Notes: generated from the letters alone by a model not told the origin. A stretch of DNA of 64,000 bases from Comamonas testosteroni ATCC 11996 (GCF_000241525.1 NZ_AHIL01000043.1:434001-498000), one strand, 5' to 3'. Positions 52,169 to 61,689 are shown, counted from the first letter of the stretch. Translations and numbers: made by a program.

Positions 52169-54565
52169 TCAAGCGCATGTATGCCGGTCCCTGTCTCGAA
52201 CACCATGTCTTGAGGAGCTGCTTACTGCAGGGAGGACAGGCGCTACTGATTGTTCCGCACCGAACGCGGCAGCACTCCGTGAATCAAAAGAGAGCTCGAC
52301 CGGTGGCGCCATCAGTTGGGTGCGACTTTCTGCGTCTGCATCGAGGCAATGCGCCTGAAGCCATTCGAGGAGAGCGCTCTTGTTCATGGGCCTCGCGATG
52401 TAATAGCCCTGTCCTTCATAACAATCCATGGCGAGCAATGCCTGGCACACAGTGGCGTCCTCGATTCCTTCGGCGAGCACGCTCAGCCCGAGCTTGCGAC
52501 CCAGTTGAACGACCATTTCCGCTATCCGTGCGCCGTCCGGTTCGCTAAGCTGACACACAAAGGAACGGTCAATCTTGATCCGATCCAGAGGAAGCTGCTC
52601 CAGATAGCTCAGCGAAGAGTACCCGGTACCGAAATCATCGATGGCGATGGAGACGCCTTCTGCCCTCAGCGCCGACAGCGTTGATTTCAGCAAATCCGTG
52701 GGAAGCGCCGCCACTGATTCGGTGATCTCCAGCTCAAGGTGATCCCCTCGCAAACCACTGCTGGCGAGTGCTGCGCAGACGATCTCAAGGAATCCAGGGT
52801 CCTGAAGCTGCACCGTCGAGACATTGACGGCAATGCGCTGAGGCGCGACTCCTGCATCCAGCAATTCGCGCATCGCTGCACATGCGGCCATGAGCACCCA
52901 TTGGCCAAGGGCCACAATCAGACCCGAGTGCTCGGCAACAGGGATGAACTTGTCCGGAGGCACGAATCGGCCATCTTCCGTACGCCATCGCAGAAGCGCC
53001 TCAATTCCAACGACGCTATGCGTCACCAGGTTGAGCTGAGGCTGATATACCAGAAACAGCTCCCGGTTCTCGATCGCCTCTCTGAGTTCCGATAGCAACA
53101 ATGCCCTGGATCGTGCCTCGGATCCCATCTGATCGGAGTACCGCAGCACCTGACCGCGGTGATCTCGCTTCGCACGCTTGAGTGCAATCGTGGCATCCTT
53201 GACCAAGTCCGCCCCTGCTCGAAACTCTTGAGGCAAAAGCACATAGCCACAGGTGAGCGAGACCTTGTAAGGAGCCCCATCAATACTCAGCGGTTGGCGC
53301 ACGCACTCAAGCAGACGCCTGGGCTGCACCTGTCCAATAGCCCCCAATACCCCGAAGGTGTCTGCACCCAGCCTGGCCAACAGCACATCGCCTGGCAGCA
53401 CATCTTCAAGACAGCGAGCAACGCGCTCCAGAAGACGGTCCCCGAACAGATGCCCCATCAGGTCGTTCGTGGCACTGAAATCGTCAATGTCGATCAGCGC
53501 CAGAATGTAGTCGTGCAAGCCCTGTCTTGCGCATTCATCGACTGCCTCGACGAAATGGGCGCGATTGGGAAGATTCACCAGAGGATCATGATAGGCACTC
53601 TCTTTCAGGCGCCCGAGCAAACCGCGGTTATGCAGCAATGTGCTCAGGTTGGCACAGAAGACATCCAGCAGCTGCGGATGCAGTACAGCATGGTGCCTGG
53701 GCACATCGATAAACACCACGAAGTTCTGTCCATCATCGTGGCCGATATGCAGTGCCAGCCCGCCAGTCTCGCCGTAGACATTGCAGCGGCCTTCAACCGC
53801 CTTTCTTAGCAAGCCCAGTTCCGATGTCTGCGGCAACAACTCCAGAGGACGCCCAATCAGCTCGGAGAATCGGCCCGTTGCCGCCTGCACGAAGTAGCAG
53901 CCGTCGGGATTGGCCACCTCCTGAGCACACACCACACCTACTTGCGCAACCTTCAGCAAAGCCGCCAGCTGTGTCAGTACGCCGGATGCGAATTCGTAGC
54001 AATCCTTGATCTCCAGCAGAGATGCACTGGATCGCAGAACATGCTCCAGGCCGCCTCGGCTTGTGTCCGCCGCGCACAGCTGTTTATAGGAGCGAACTGC
54101 CGTGGCAACGATGACGTGCAACCGATCCGCAGTCAGTTCCGCTCTAGTTCTGTAATCACTGATGTCATTTTCAATCAGTGCATCGAGCCCGGGCTCCTGC
54201 CCCGGTTGGCCGGACAGAAGAATGATGCGGGTATTGCGCAGGGCCGCAGCATGGCGTATGAAATGCACCAGATCAATTCTCACGCCCGCCCGCTCCATCG
54301 CAAGATCGAGTATGACCACGGCCAGGTCGGTTTCGCTCAGAAGCAGCTGTCTTGCCTCGTCGCCAGAAAACGCATTCAAAAACAGCAGCGGGCGCTCGAA
54401 CAGCATCTGCGCATCCAAAGAGGAACGGCTTGCCGCGTGAACCTCTGGATCTGCGCTCACAATGAGGATGCGCCACCTTGGTCCAAAGGCCGAGTCTGCG
54501 CTTGGCATTGCATCGGCGGAGACCAGGCGCGACTGATCCCCCCCTGGAGCTGGCTCAGGTCTCAT
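52169..54565 (-). CDS. EAL-domain c-di-GMP phosphodiesterase with receiver-like, DUF3369-like and degenerate GGDEF domains
   Basis: A 798-residue protein. The N-terminus has a response-regulator-like domain (WRILIVSADPEVHAASRSSL, with VVILDLAM supplying the phosphorylatable Asp but a reduced acidic pair), then a DUF3369/GAF-like region. The GGDEF domain reads RLGADTFGVL, so cyclase activity is unlikely. The C-terminal EAL domain is intact (VVGIEALLRWR, LELEITESVA, IDDFGTGYSSLSYLEQLPLD, AEGIED), so it should hydrolyse c-di-GMP. The start at 54565 overlaps the upstream cyclase by 11 bases. It is the fifth gene of the sia-like operon. Confidence 0.9.
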   Translation of the reverse strand: MRPEPAPGGDQSRLVSADAMPSADSAFGPRWRILIVSADPEVHAASRSSLDAQMLFERPLLFLNAFSGDEARQLLLSETDLAVVILDLAMERAGVRIDLVHFIRHAAALRNTRIILLSGQPGQEPGLDALIENDISDYRTRAELTADRLHVIVATAVRSYKQLCAADTSRGGLEHVLRSSASLLEIKDCYEFASGVLTQLAALLKVAQVGVVCAQEVANPDGCYFVQAATGRFSELIGRPLELLPQTSELGLLRKAVEGRCNVYGETGGLALHIGHDDGQNFVVFIDVPRHHAVLHPQLLDVFCANLSTLLHNRGLLGRLKESAYHDPLVNLPNRAHFVEAVDECARQGLHDYILALIDIDDFSATNDLMGHLFGDRLLERVARCLEDVLPGDVLLARLGADTFGVLGAIGQVQPRRLLECVRQPLSIDGAPYKVSLTCGYVLLPQEFRAGADLVKDATIALKRAKRDHRGQVLRYSDQMGSEARSRALLLSELREAIENRELFLVYQPQLNLVTHSVVGIEALLRWRTEDGRFVPPDKFIPVAEHSGLIVALGQWVLMAACAAMRELLDAGVAPQRIAVNVSTVQLQDPGFLEIVCAALASSGLRGDHLELEITESVAALPTDLLKSTLSALRAEGVSIAIDDFGTGYSSLSYLEQLPLDRIKIDRSFVCQLSEPDGARIAEMVVQLGRKLGLSVLAEGIEDATVCQALLAMDCYEGQGYYIARPMNKSALLEWLQAHCLDADAESRTQLMAPPVELSFDSRSAAAFGAEQSVAPVLPAVSSSSRHGVRDRDRHTCA

Positions 54566-55316
54566 GCTCGAGAGATTGCAAAAAACACGACGAGAGGCAG
54601 ACCTGGTTGCGTCCGCCACGCTTTGCGACATAAAGCGCTTCGTCAGCGAAGCCATACGCGCTGTCGAAATCGCCGCCCGGGGGTGCCCAACTCACGCCAA
54701 AGCTGGCAGTGACAGCACTTCCATCGGGCAGACCGAAATCGCAGATCTCAATCGCGCGCCGGAGATCCTGTGCAAGTCTTTCGGAAACGTCCGCACTCTG
54801 ACGAGGTAGCACAACGGTGAACTCCTCACCGCCGACCCGGCCGATCTGCGCTGAGGAAGGCACCACGGCCTGAAGGCAGGCAACAACGCCGAGGATGACC
54901 TTGTCACCCGTCGGATGACCAAAACTGTCGTTGATTCTCTTGAAGTGATCGATATCCAGCACGATCAGTGAAAGATCATCATGCACAAAATACTGGTTCA
55001 CCAGTTCGATGACTGCAGCCCGGTTCAGGACACCAGTCAGCGTGTCGTGAGTAGCCCGATGTTCAAGCTCTGCCGCCAGATCCTGAAGCCGGGAATTCAA
55101 CTGATTCATCTCCAGTTCCGCGCGATCGCTGCGGCGCACCAGTCGGCGTGTTTCTCGCAACAGCCTTTCGTATGCAAGAAGCAGGTCACCCAAAGCCTGT
55201 CTGCATTGAGATGGCGCTGTGCAGGCGCAGCCGGTATGTGCCGCTCGCGCAGTCAACAGCGCCTGGTTCTCTGCTTCAAACAGATCTGGCGCCACTGAAG
55301 TGCCAGGGCTGTCCAT
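54555..55316 (-). CDS. siaD: SiaD-like diguanylate cyclase
   Basis: A 253-residue soluble cyclase. The N-terminal half has coiled-coil character (LLLAYERLLRETRRLVRRSD, LNSRLQDLAAELEHRATHD); the GGDEF domain at 95-250 carries DIDHFKRINDSFGHPTGDKV and the active-site motif RVGGEEFTVVL. No RxxD I-site precedes the motif, so feedback inhibition may be absent. In Pseudomonas SiaD is switched on by SiaC binding; here siaC lies directly upstream with no gap. Symbol by gene order and family. Confidence 0.87.
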   Translation of the reverse strand: MDSPGTSVAPDLFEAENQALLTARAAHTGCACTAPSQCRQALGDLLLAYERLLRETRRLVRRSDRAELEMNQLNSRLQDLAAELEHRATHDTLTGVLNRAAVIELVNQYFVHDDLSLIVLDIDHFKRINDSFGHPTGDKVILGVVACLQAVVPSSAQIGRVGGEEFTVVLPRQSADVSERLAQDLRRAIEICDFGLPDGSAVTASFGVSWAPPGGDFDSAYGFADEALYVAKRGGRNQVCLSSCFLQSLEHET

Positions 55317-55706
55317 TCAGGTTGCTCCAACTGGATGGGCAACAAACTCGAGAGCTGGAAAATCCTCGCTCAGCTCCTGCCCGAACTCAAGAATCGTGTC
55401 GTCTTCTTCATCGTGATACCAGTTGAGCACCACGTGATTACCGGCCTCTGCGCAGTTGCTCAAAGCCTCTATCAAATTGAAGAGCATTTTGGTACTGGAG
55501 CTATTGAAATACGCCAGCGCAATATTCACTTCGATCGTTGTCTCTATCTGTGCGGACAGGTAGTCCTTGAGCCGAGAAATGATGTCGCTGTAGAAAGCTG
55601 CAGCATTTTCCGGATAGGACTCGCCGCGCATGCTCAAGGTATGCGCATCAAAAATGAAATCCACCTCGGGAGAGCTGGGCGTTGGGGCAATGTAGAGGTT
55701 TTCCAT
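55317..55706 (-). CDS. siaC: SiaC family phosphoprotein (DUF1987)
   Basis: A 129-residue partner-switch protein that, when unphosphorylated, activates the SiaD cyclase in Pseudomonas. Family motifs IAPTPSSPEVDFIFDAHTLS, GESYPENAAAFYSDI and ALAYFNSSSTKMLFNLIEAL are present; Thr 72 in SSSTKML is the candidate phosphosite by position. Sits between siaB and siaD. Confidence 0.92.
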   Translation of the reverse strand: MENLYIAPTPSSPEVDFIFDAHTLSMRGESYPENAAAFYSDIISRLKDYLSAQIETTIEVNIALAYFNSSSTKMLFNLIEALSNCAEAGNHVVLNWYHDEEDDTILEFGQELSEDFPALEFVAHPVGAT

Positions 55707-55740
55707 CAGTTTTCTTTATTCGTTGACGGTCTCGCTGTGC

Positions 55741-56307
55741 CTATATGGCTGCCTTCAGGTAGAAGACAGGCGAATCGCCAGATTCCCCGTCGAAGTCGAA
55801 CTCCAACGGCTCCCTGGCATCCCGGGCAACGGTCAAGAAACCCATGCCCGCACCCTTGCTTCCCTCAGGCGTCTCCTCGCGAAGTGTCTGTCGATAAGCT
55901 TGCTTGATCTCTTCAAGCGTCATGCTCCGCAGTGCATTCAGTTTCACCCGCAGCGCTTCGGCCATCAGTGACTCGATAGGATTGGCGCAAAGCAGCAAAA
56001 AGCTGCCGTCCTCCTCTCGACGAATGCAGACCGAGCCATGACGTAGCTCCCCGTTGTTCAGACTGGAGGGGGTCAGCGAATCCGCTGAGTAGTGAATGAT
56101 GTTCTGCGCCATCTCCACGAACGAGGAAAACAGCTTGCGCCGGGTCGGAGCGGCAACCCCGGCAACTTCAAGCTGCAACTTCACTGCATCGGCCATGGCC
56201 GCAACGATGTGCTGCGAGAAATACCCGACGTAATAGAAAATGACTTGGTGCTGGCGCGCCAAATTGAAGAAGGATCCGTACTTCTCAGCAATCATGGGGG
56301 AAGGCAT
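55741..56307 (-). CDS. siaB: SiaB family protein kinase
   Basis: A 188-residue kinase that would phosphorylate SiaC. The N-box-like SFVEMAQNIIHYSADSL and the later GSKGAGMGFLTVAR resemble the ATP-binding blocks of GHKL-type kinases of this family. Lies between siaA and siaC; coexpression is evident from the 15- to 34-base gaps. Confidence 0.88.
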   Translation of the reverse strand: MPSPMIAEKYGSFFNLARQHQVIFYYVGYFSQHIVAAMADAVKLQLEVAGVAAPTRRKLFSSFVEMAQNIIHYSADSLTPSSLNNGELRHGSVCIRREEDGSFLLLCANPIESLMAEALRVKLNALRSMTLEEIKQAYRQTLREETPEGSKGAGMGFLTVARDAREPLEFDFDGESGDSPVFYLKAAI

Positions 56308-56322
56308 ATATGGGCCTTGAGA

Positions 56323-57555
56323 CTAGGCACGAAAACAGAAAAAAGTCAGATCGTCGCGGCGGTGGTGTTCACCTTGCCAGACGCGCAGAGATTCGAGCAA
56401 GGCCATATTGATCTCTGAAGGAGACTTCTGTCGATGCTCAAGCAGTGATTCCCGCACCCGGCGCTTGCCAAGAGCGATACCGCGTGGCCCGCCGATCTGG
56501 TCAATCAGTCCATCGGTGCTCACAAAGACAAGCGTGCCGCGGGGAAGGCTTACCTCCTGGTTGAGCCAGGCGAAATCGATTTCGCTGTCGACATAGCCGA
56601 CTCCCTTGCGCTGCCCCTCCAGCATCTCAACAGTGTCCGCATCAGGGCGCAGCAGGAACATGGACAGTCGTGCGCCCGCGAAGGTCAAGCGCCCGCTTGC
56701 GGGCTCAAACCAGAAGCAGGCCGCATCCATGCCGTCGTCCGAGCCCGGTGTTGCGTCCTGACCGTCGACTTGGCCCAGCATCTGCTTGATGCTGCGATTG
56801 ACATGCCCCAGCAGACTGGCCGGATCGCGGGACCCGTTCTGCTCTATCGCCTGGTTGAGGCTGGTCGACGCAATCAAGGTCATGAAAGCACCTGGCACGC
56901 CATGCCCCGTGCAATCAGCCACGGTCGCAAACCAGCCATCGGTGTCGGTGCTGAACTGGTAGAAATCGCCACCGACAATGTCACGTGGCTCCCACACCAG
57001 ATGTGCTTCGGGACAGGCTCTTGCGAGCGCATCCAGGGAGCTGCGAAGTGTCGACTGCTGAATCACGCTGGCATATTCGATGCTGTGCATGATCTGGCGA
57101 TTGCGCGAAGCCTGCATATCCGCCACTACCCGCATGAGCTGGAGCCCATTGCCTGTTCCGGCAAACACACCATCTCGGGTAACGATAAAGCCGTCGGACA
57201 GCGCTTTTTCGCCGTACTCCACTGTTTTGAAAGTCAGCGCCTCGATGTCCAAAGCTGCATCCACGATCAGCGGCTCTTTATCCATGAACGCGATACAGCT
57301 CTTGCGACCATAAAGCTCCATGCGGAACTGCTTGCTCATCTGCGACAGGAAGATGTTGCGATTGATGAGTCCGATGGGCTGTTTGCCCTCAACGACAGGC
57401 AGGCTGACAAGGTCACGGTAGCGGTTGAAAACCTCCATGACTTTCTCATTCGTGTCATCAGTCGTCATGCACGGAACCTCGGTGCAGAGATCGGCAGCAC
57501 TCGGTGGGCGAAAGCGTGGCCGGAAGTCGCTCAAATACTCGGGGATTTCTGGCAT
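56323..57555 (-). CDS. siaA: SiaA-like PP2C/SpoIIE phosphatase with N-terminal CBS-like domain
   Basis: A 410-residue phosphatase expected to dephosphorylate SiaC. The C-terminal PP2C domain has the metal-binding Asp motifs (VWEPRDIVGGDFYQF, VADCTGHGVPGAFMTLI, RRDDLTFFCF). The N-terminal part (VSLPVVEGKQPIGLINRNIF and DGFIVTRDGVFAGTGNGLQL) looks like a CBS pair rather than the membrane HAMP sensor of Pseudomonas SiaA. The protein is therefore probably soluble and senses a cytoplasmic nucleotide or state. First gene of the operon. Confidence 0.86.
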   Translation of the reverse strand: MPEIPEYLSDFRPRFRPPSAADLCTEVPCMTTDDTNEKVMEVFNRYRDLVSLPVVEGKQPIGLINRNIFLSQMSKQFRMELYGRKSCIAFMDKEPLIVDAALDIEALTFKTVEYGEKALSDGFIVTRDGVFAGTGNGLQLMRVVADMQASRNRQIMHSIEYASVIQQSTLRSSLDALARACPEAHLVWEPRDIVGGDFYQFSTDTDGWFATVADCTGHGVPGAFMTLIASTSLNQAIEQNGSRDPASLLGHVNRSIKQMLGQVDGQDATPGSDDGMDAACFWFEPASGRLTFAGARLSMFLLRPDADTVEMLEGQRKGVGYVDSEIDFAWLNQEVSLPRGTLVFVSTDGLIDQIGGPRGIALGKRRVRESLLEHRQKSPSEINMALLESLRVWQGEHHRRDDLTFFCFRA

Positions 57556-58347
57556 GCAGCATCGCCATAGGAATCATTGTGAGCAAATGTTACACACGCT
57601 ATATGGCGATTTCATGACAAAGCAATAGTGAAGCCATTTCACTGACACATTCAACAGCTCACAGGAACGAAACGGCCCCCTGCAGCCTCTGTGGAGTTTC
57701 AGCAAAGACGCTTTACAGCGCAGGTTGAGTGCATACGTAATCAAAAGAGATTCCAGCCTTGAACGCTGCATCGAAGCATCGAAGCATCCTGCTTGTGACT
57801 GGAATCAGCGCCACGGGACTTCCGTTCCCCTGCCCCCTGTTCTAGGCGGTATCGTCATCGCCTCCGTTGTGTGGACGTCCGATGTCTGCCGCTATACCGG
57901 GCTTGGTATTCCAGGCTTGGGGCGAGCGTTTGGCTAGCCCACCCTGCCTTACTGGGCAAGCTGCTGGAATCGGGCCTGCCTCAGGTACAGGTCGCCGAGA
58001 ATTACGGCGACGAATCGGAGCGCGTCTTTGCCCACGCCTTCAAGTGCTGGTGCGGCCTGCCGCCACGCGCCTACCAGCGCAAAAAACCAGGCACTCCGAA
58101 AAAAGCTTGCGGCGCTGAAACAAGGCTGTGCCGCCCTTGCCGGGCCGGCAATCGCTGGCTCGAGCCGCCGGCCTCCCTCAAACTTAGAAATAGGCACTCT
58201 GCGATGCGCCGCCCACGATCTCATGCGGGCAAAGCCCGCTTTGCGCTAACAGAGAAGGCAACCGCAGCGGAGATGCCTGCGGCTCGAGCATCCGCAGGCA
58301 TCTTGAATCTGCCGCAGCTCAAGCGGAAATTCCAGGCGCAGCCGCAG
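57556..58347. other. Intergenic stretch, 792 bases
   Basis: Holds the promoter region of the sia operon (left end, AT-rich 57590-57660) and a fragment resembling an AraC C-terminus at 57928-58089. Nothing else supported. Confidence 0.45.
57928..58089 (+). pseudogene. Remnant of an AraC-type regulator C-terminus
   Basis: The frame reads LAHPALLGKLLESGLPQVQV, then AENYGDESERVFAHAFKCWC and GLPPRAYQRK, which resembles the second helix-turn-helix of AraC regulators (SEAAFSRAFKRWFG..P..YR). No start, effector domain or first helix-turn-helix is found upstream, so it looks like a decayed fragment. Short, so chance likeness cannot be excluded. Confidence 0.4.
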
Positions 58348-58566
58348 TCAGTAATGCGGCGGCAATTCGTCGCGCAGATTGCGCACCGCCCCCCCGCCTT
58401 CTGGCGCTTGGCGCTTGAGTTCCCTCACCTCGTTGATCAACAGATCGATCTGCTGCTGCTGACGGTAGATCGTCATATTGAGTTGTTCGAGCAAATCCTC
58501 GGTGTAGCTGGCCTTGATCTCCAGCTCCATGATTCGCTCTTGCAGCGCTTCGTGACTGTCGCTCAT
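58348..58566 (-). CDS. slyX: SlyX family protein
   Basis: A 72-residue coiled-coil protein (LQERIMELEIKASYTEDLLE, QLNMTIYRQQQQIDLLINEV) with the short C-terminal DELPPHY tail of SlyX. Coupled to the aminotransferase by an ATGA overlap. Function unknown in the family. Confidence 0.92.
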   Translation of the reverse strand: MSDSHEALQERIMELEIKASYTEDLLEQLNMTIYRQQQQIDLLINEVRELKRQAPEGGGAVRNLRDELPPHY

Positions 58567-59759
58567 GCCTTGAGCGCCTTGGCAAGACGAGCAATACCTG
58601 CGCGAATCTTGTCCTCGTCAGCCGTGGCAAACGAGAGGCGGAAGGTCGCCGTATCAGGGTTTTGTGCATAGAACGGAGCGCCCGGCACAAAGGCCACACC
58701 CTCTTCAATGGCCTTCTTGGCCAGCACAGCCGCATCCGCCAATTGGCCACGCGCGCCCGTCAGACGCACCCACATGAACAGGCCGCCGGCAGGCTGTACG
58801 AACTCGACGGCATCGCCCAGTTGCTCGCGCAGCGCATCGCCCATGGTCTCGGCACGCTTGGCATAGACCTCGCGCACATGGGCCAGGGTCCTGGGCATGG
58901 CGCCGGACCTCAGGTACTGAGCTGCAGTGGCCTGGGCAAAGGTGCTCGTATGAGCATCGCTGAACTGCTTGCACATCACTGCGCGAGCAAGCAATTCGGG
59001 ATGTGCAATCAGCCAGCCGATACGCAGACCGGGGCTAAGCACCTTGGACAAGGAACCGCAGTGCGCCAGCCACTCGCGGCTGCCGGGGACTTCGCGTGTC
59101 AGTGACAGCAGACTGGCAGGAGGCGCTTCATTGAAGTACAGATCGCCGTAGGGGTCGTCTTCCACAACCAGAGTCTGGTACTTGACGGCCAGTTCCAACA
59201 CCTTTTTGCGGCGTTCCAGACTCAGCATGGCACCACTGGGGTTGCCAAAGGTCGGGATCAGATAGACCAGCTTGGGCTTGTGCTCGGCAATCAGCTTTTC
59301 CAGCTCGTCGGTCTTCACGCCATGCTCATCCACAGGGGCGGAGATCACCTCTGCGCCATAGAGGCGGAAACACTGAATCGTGGCCAGGAAAGTCGGGCCT
59401 TCGACGATGACCTTGTCACCCTCTCCCACCATGGTCTTTCCCAGCAAGTCCAGCGCCTGCTGGCTGCCGGTGGTGACGATGAGCTGATCAGGCGCCACAT
59501 CGGGCACGCCCTTGCCGGCCATAAAGGACGACAGTTGCTCGCGCAGCGGCTGGTAACCCTCTGTCGCACCGTACTGCAATGCGGCTCCCGCCTCCTGCTG
59601 CAGGGCTGCCGCAGAGGCAGCGCTGATCCCGGTTACGTCAAACATTGCACTGTCCGGAAAGCCGCCCGCAAAACTGATGATGCCTGGCTTGCCCAGCAGC
59701 TTGAAGAGTTCGCGGATCGCAGAGGTTTCTACGTTATCGAGTCGTTTGGCAAATTGCAT
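58563..59759 (-). CDS. PLP-dependent aminotransferase (class I/II, 2-aminoadipate/branched type)
   Basis: A 398-residue fold-type I transaminase. The PLP Lys lies in HCGSLSKVLSPGLRIGWLIA, with SFAGGFPDSAMF at the N-terminus, YGATEGYQPLREQLSSFMAG and VYLIPTFGNPSGAMLSLERR further on. The layout resembles LysN/2-aminoadipate and valine-pyruvate-like enzymes; substrate not determined. It stands alone with slyX downstream. Confidence 0.9.
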   Translation of the reverse strand: MQFAKRLDNVETSAIRELFKLLGKPGIISFAGGFPDSAMFDVTGISAASAAALQQEAGAALQYGATEGYQPLREQLSSFMAGKGVPDVAPDQLIVTTGSQQALDLLGKTMVGEGDKVIVEGPTFLATIQCFRLYGAEVISAPVDEHGVKTDELEKLIAEHKPKLVYLIPTFGNPSGAMLSLERRKKVLELAVKYQTLVVEDDPYGDLYFNEAPPASLLSLTREVPGSREWLAHCGSLSKVLSPGLRIGWLIAHPELLARAVMCKQFSDAHTSTFAQATAAQYLRSGAMPRTLAHVREVYAKRAETMGDALREQLGDAVEFVQPAGGLFMWVRLTGARGQLADAAVLAKKAIEEGVAFVPGAPFYAQNPDTATFRLSFATADEDKIRAGIARLAKALKA

Positions 59760-60058
59760 ACGTTTTCTTGGTTAAAGCGCTACGGGAATCTCGTCGCTGC
59801 TTGAGCGGCAGATGCCCATTGTGGCGCGCGAATCGCCCCAGAGACAGGAAGTGGCTTTTATGTAGGCGCTATTCCATGCAGCAAGTAATCAAACTCCTAC
59901 CAATTTTCAAAAGTTGATAGCAATTGTTAATTGCGCATAACTTCGTGTCTCAAACTTTGAATTGGACAGTACAGCCTCTCTGAAAAGAACATACGCCTAC
60001 CGATTCTCGGACCGCGTACTTGACGAATTTTTTCACTTGTTTTTGGGATGGAGGATTT

Positions 60059-61588
60059 ATGCGTACTACCACTTTTACCAGCAAGGCCTTGTCTGCCGCG
60101 ATTAACGGCAAGACCCCGTCGAGCTTGCGCACCCTGTGTGCTGTGGCTCTGGTTGCCAGCCTGGCAGCCTGCGGCTCGAGCGGCTCTTTGCGCAGCGACC
60201 TCGGCGGCACCGGCGGCGGAGACGTTGTCGCCGGAGGCGGCACCGGTGGAGGAACCGGCGGCGGTACTGGTGGCGGTACTGGCGGTACCGGAGGCGGCAC
60301 TGGTGGCACCGGCGGTGGCACTGGCGGCGGCACCGGTGGTGGCAACACCGGCGGCGGTGATGGCGGCACGGGCAATCCGCCTGTGGCAAGCACTCCGCTC
60401 ACTCCGGTGCGCGACACCGTGGCGGATGTCACTGGAACGCTTTCCGGGACAAGCGGCGTCATCAGCGACGTCAACAACATCGTGACTTCCACCCTGGGCA
60501 CGGCTACCAGCGGCACGCCTCTGAGCGGTGTGGCCCAGCCGGCCGGCGGCATTCTTGGCAATGTGAACAATGCCGTCAACAGCGTGGGTAGCGGCGTCAG
60601 TGCAGGTCTGGGCCAGATCGGCAAGACGGCCGACCCCATCGGCACCACCTTGCAAGGCGTGGCTCCCGCCGTCGGCTATCTGGGCGCGGCAGTCACTTCG
60701 GCAGGCAAGACGGTCAGTGCGCTGGACACTCCTCAGCTTGGCGTGGTCGGTGATGTGGCAGGCTTGGCGGGCGGCACGGTGCAAATCCTTGGCACCACCG
60801 TTTCCGGCGTCGAAGGCACGGTGGCAAAGCTGACCAGCAACCCGCTGGTCTCGGGTCTGACGACTCAGGTCAGCCAGGTCGCCACGCCGGTGTTGAGCAC
60901 CGTCCTGGGCACCACCCAGAATCTGGTTCAGACCACGGGCCTGGGCCAGCCGGTTAACAGCTTGCTGGGCACCGTGGGCGGCGTAGTCAATCATGTGGGA
61001 GCTTCCGTCACCAGCACCGGAGTTCCGGTTGTTGCTCCGCTGGGCGGCGTGGTCTCGGGTGTCGGCCAGACCGTGGCCGGCCTGGGTGGTGTGGCGACTG
61101 GTCCCGGCACACCTAGCGGCGGCCTGCTAGGTGGCGTACTTGGCAATGTCACGGGCGGTGCAGGCGGCTCTGCTGGTGGAGCAGGCAATATTGTCGGCGG
61201 CGTGCTGGGCGGCGTCACAGGCCTGGTCGGTGGCGTGACCGGTGGAGCAAGCGGTGGCGGCAATGCCGGTGGCCCTGTCGCTGGAGCAGGCAATCTGGTC
61301 GGAGGCGTGCTGGGCGGCGTCACAGGGCTTGTCGGTGGTGTCACAGGATCGGCAGGCGCTCCGGCAGGAGGCACCGGCAGTGCAGGCACTGCGGTGACGG
61401 GCCTGGTCGGCAACACCGTTGGCGCAGTCACAGGCCTCGTGGGCGGTGTACTTGGCGGCGTGACCAATGTCGCTGCAGGCGCAGGAGCAGCAGGTGGTGC
61501 AAGCACCTCGGGTGGCCTGCTGGGTGGACTGCTGGGCGGCAATCTGGCGCTCGGCCTGGGCGGTGGAGCGGTAGCCACCAGCAAATAA
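60059..61588 (+). CDS. Large Gly/Val-rich repeat lipoprotein (collagen-like label likely)
   Basis: A 509-residue exported lipoprotein. Signal region with a lipobox (VASLAACGSSG, Cys 38) is followed by a GGGTGGGTGG-type stretch near residues 49-105, then about 400 residues of small-residue repeats such as GNIVGGVLGGVTGLVGGVTG. There are almost no aromatic residues in the mature part. GGAGG lies just before the ATG at 60059. Automated tools may call it collagen-like, but GXY periodicity is weak; glycine zippers that pack in membranes or self-assemble are an alternative. Adjacent to a TpsB-type transporter. Confidence 0.75.
   Translation: MRTTTFTSKALSAAINGKTPSSLRTLCAVALVASLAACGSSGSLRSDLGGTGGGDVVAGGGTGGGTGGGTGGGTGGTGGGTGGTGGGTGGGTGGGNTGGGDGGTGNPPVASTPLTPVRDTVADVTGTLSGTSGVISDVNNIVTSTLGTATSGTPLSGVAQPAGGILGNVNNAVNSVGSGVSAGLGQIGKTADPIGTTLQGVAPAVGYLGAAVTSAGKTVSALDTPQLGVVGDVAGLAGGTVQILGTTVSGVEGTVAKLTSNPLVSGLTTQVSQVATPVLSTVLGTTQNLVQTTGLGQPVNSLLGTVGGVVNHVGASVTSTGVPVVAPLGGVVSGVGQTVAGLGGVATGPGTPSGGLLGGVLGNVTGGAGGSAGGAGNIVGGVLGGVTGLVGGVTGGASGGGNAGGPVAGAGNLVGGVLGGVTGLVGGVTGSAGAPAGGTGSAGTAVTGLVGNTVGAVTGLVGGVLGGVTNVAAGAGAAGGASTSGGLLGGLLGGNLALGLGGGAVATSK
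61178..61350 (+). repeat. Internal repeat pair in the Gly-rich lipoprotein gene
   Basis: A segment starting GGAGCAGGCAAT at 61178 recurs at 61283, 105 bases (35 codons) later, encoding almost the same stretch VGGVLGGVTGLVGGVTG. Indicates recent duplication inside the gene. Confidence 0.75.
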
Positions 61589-61626
61589 GGACAACGGCGG
61601 TGGCCTGCGTGCGCCGCTTGAGCCTG

Positions 61627-61651
61627 GCCCGCCTTGAGGCGGGCTTTTTTA
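61627..61651 (+). terminator. Intrinsic terminator between lipoprotein and TpsB genes
   Basis: GCCCGCC, loop TTGA, GGCGGGC, then six T, 38 bases after the lipoprotein stop and 38 before the TpsB start. Strong hairpin, so the TpsB gene may need its own promoter or be made from read-through. Confidence 0.85.
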
Positions 61652-61689
61652 CGACAGCCCCATACCCAGTTCTGGGGATGTAAGGAACA

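Noticed and set aside
58090-58347. Continuation of an open frame after the AraC-like fragment as a real gene
   Set aside because: Sequence becomes low-information and then runs into slyX on the other strand; no domain.
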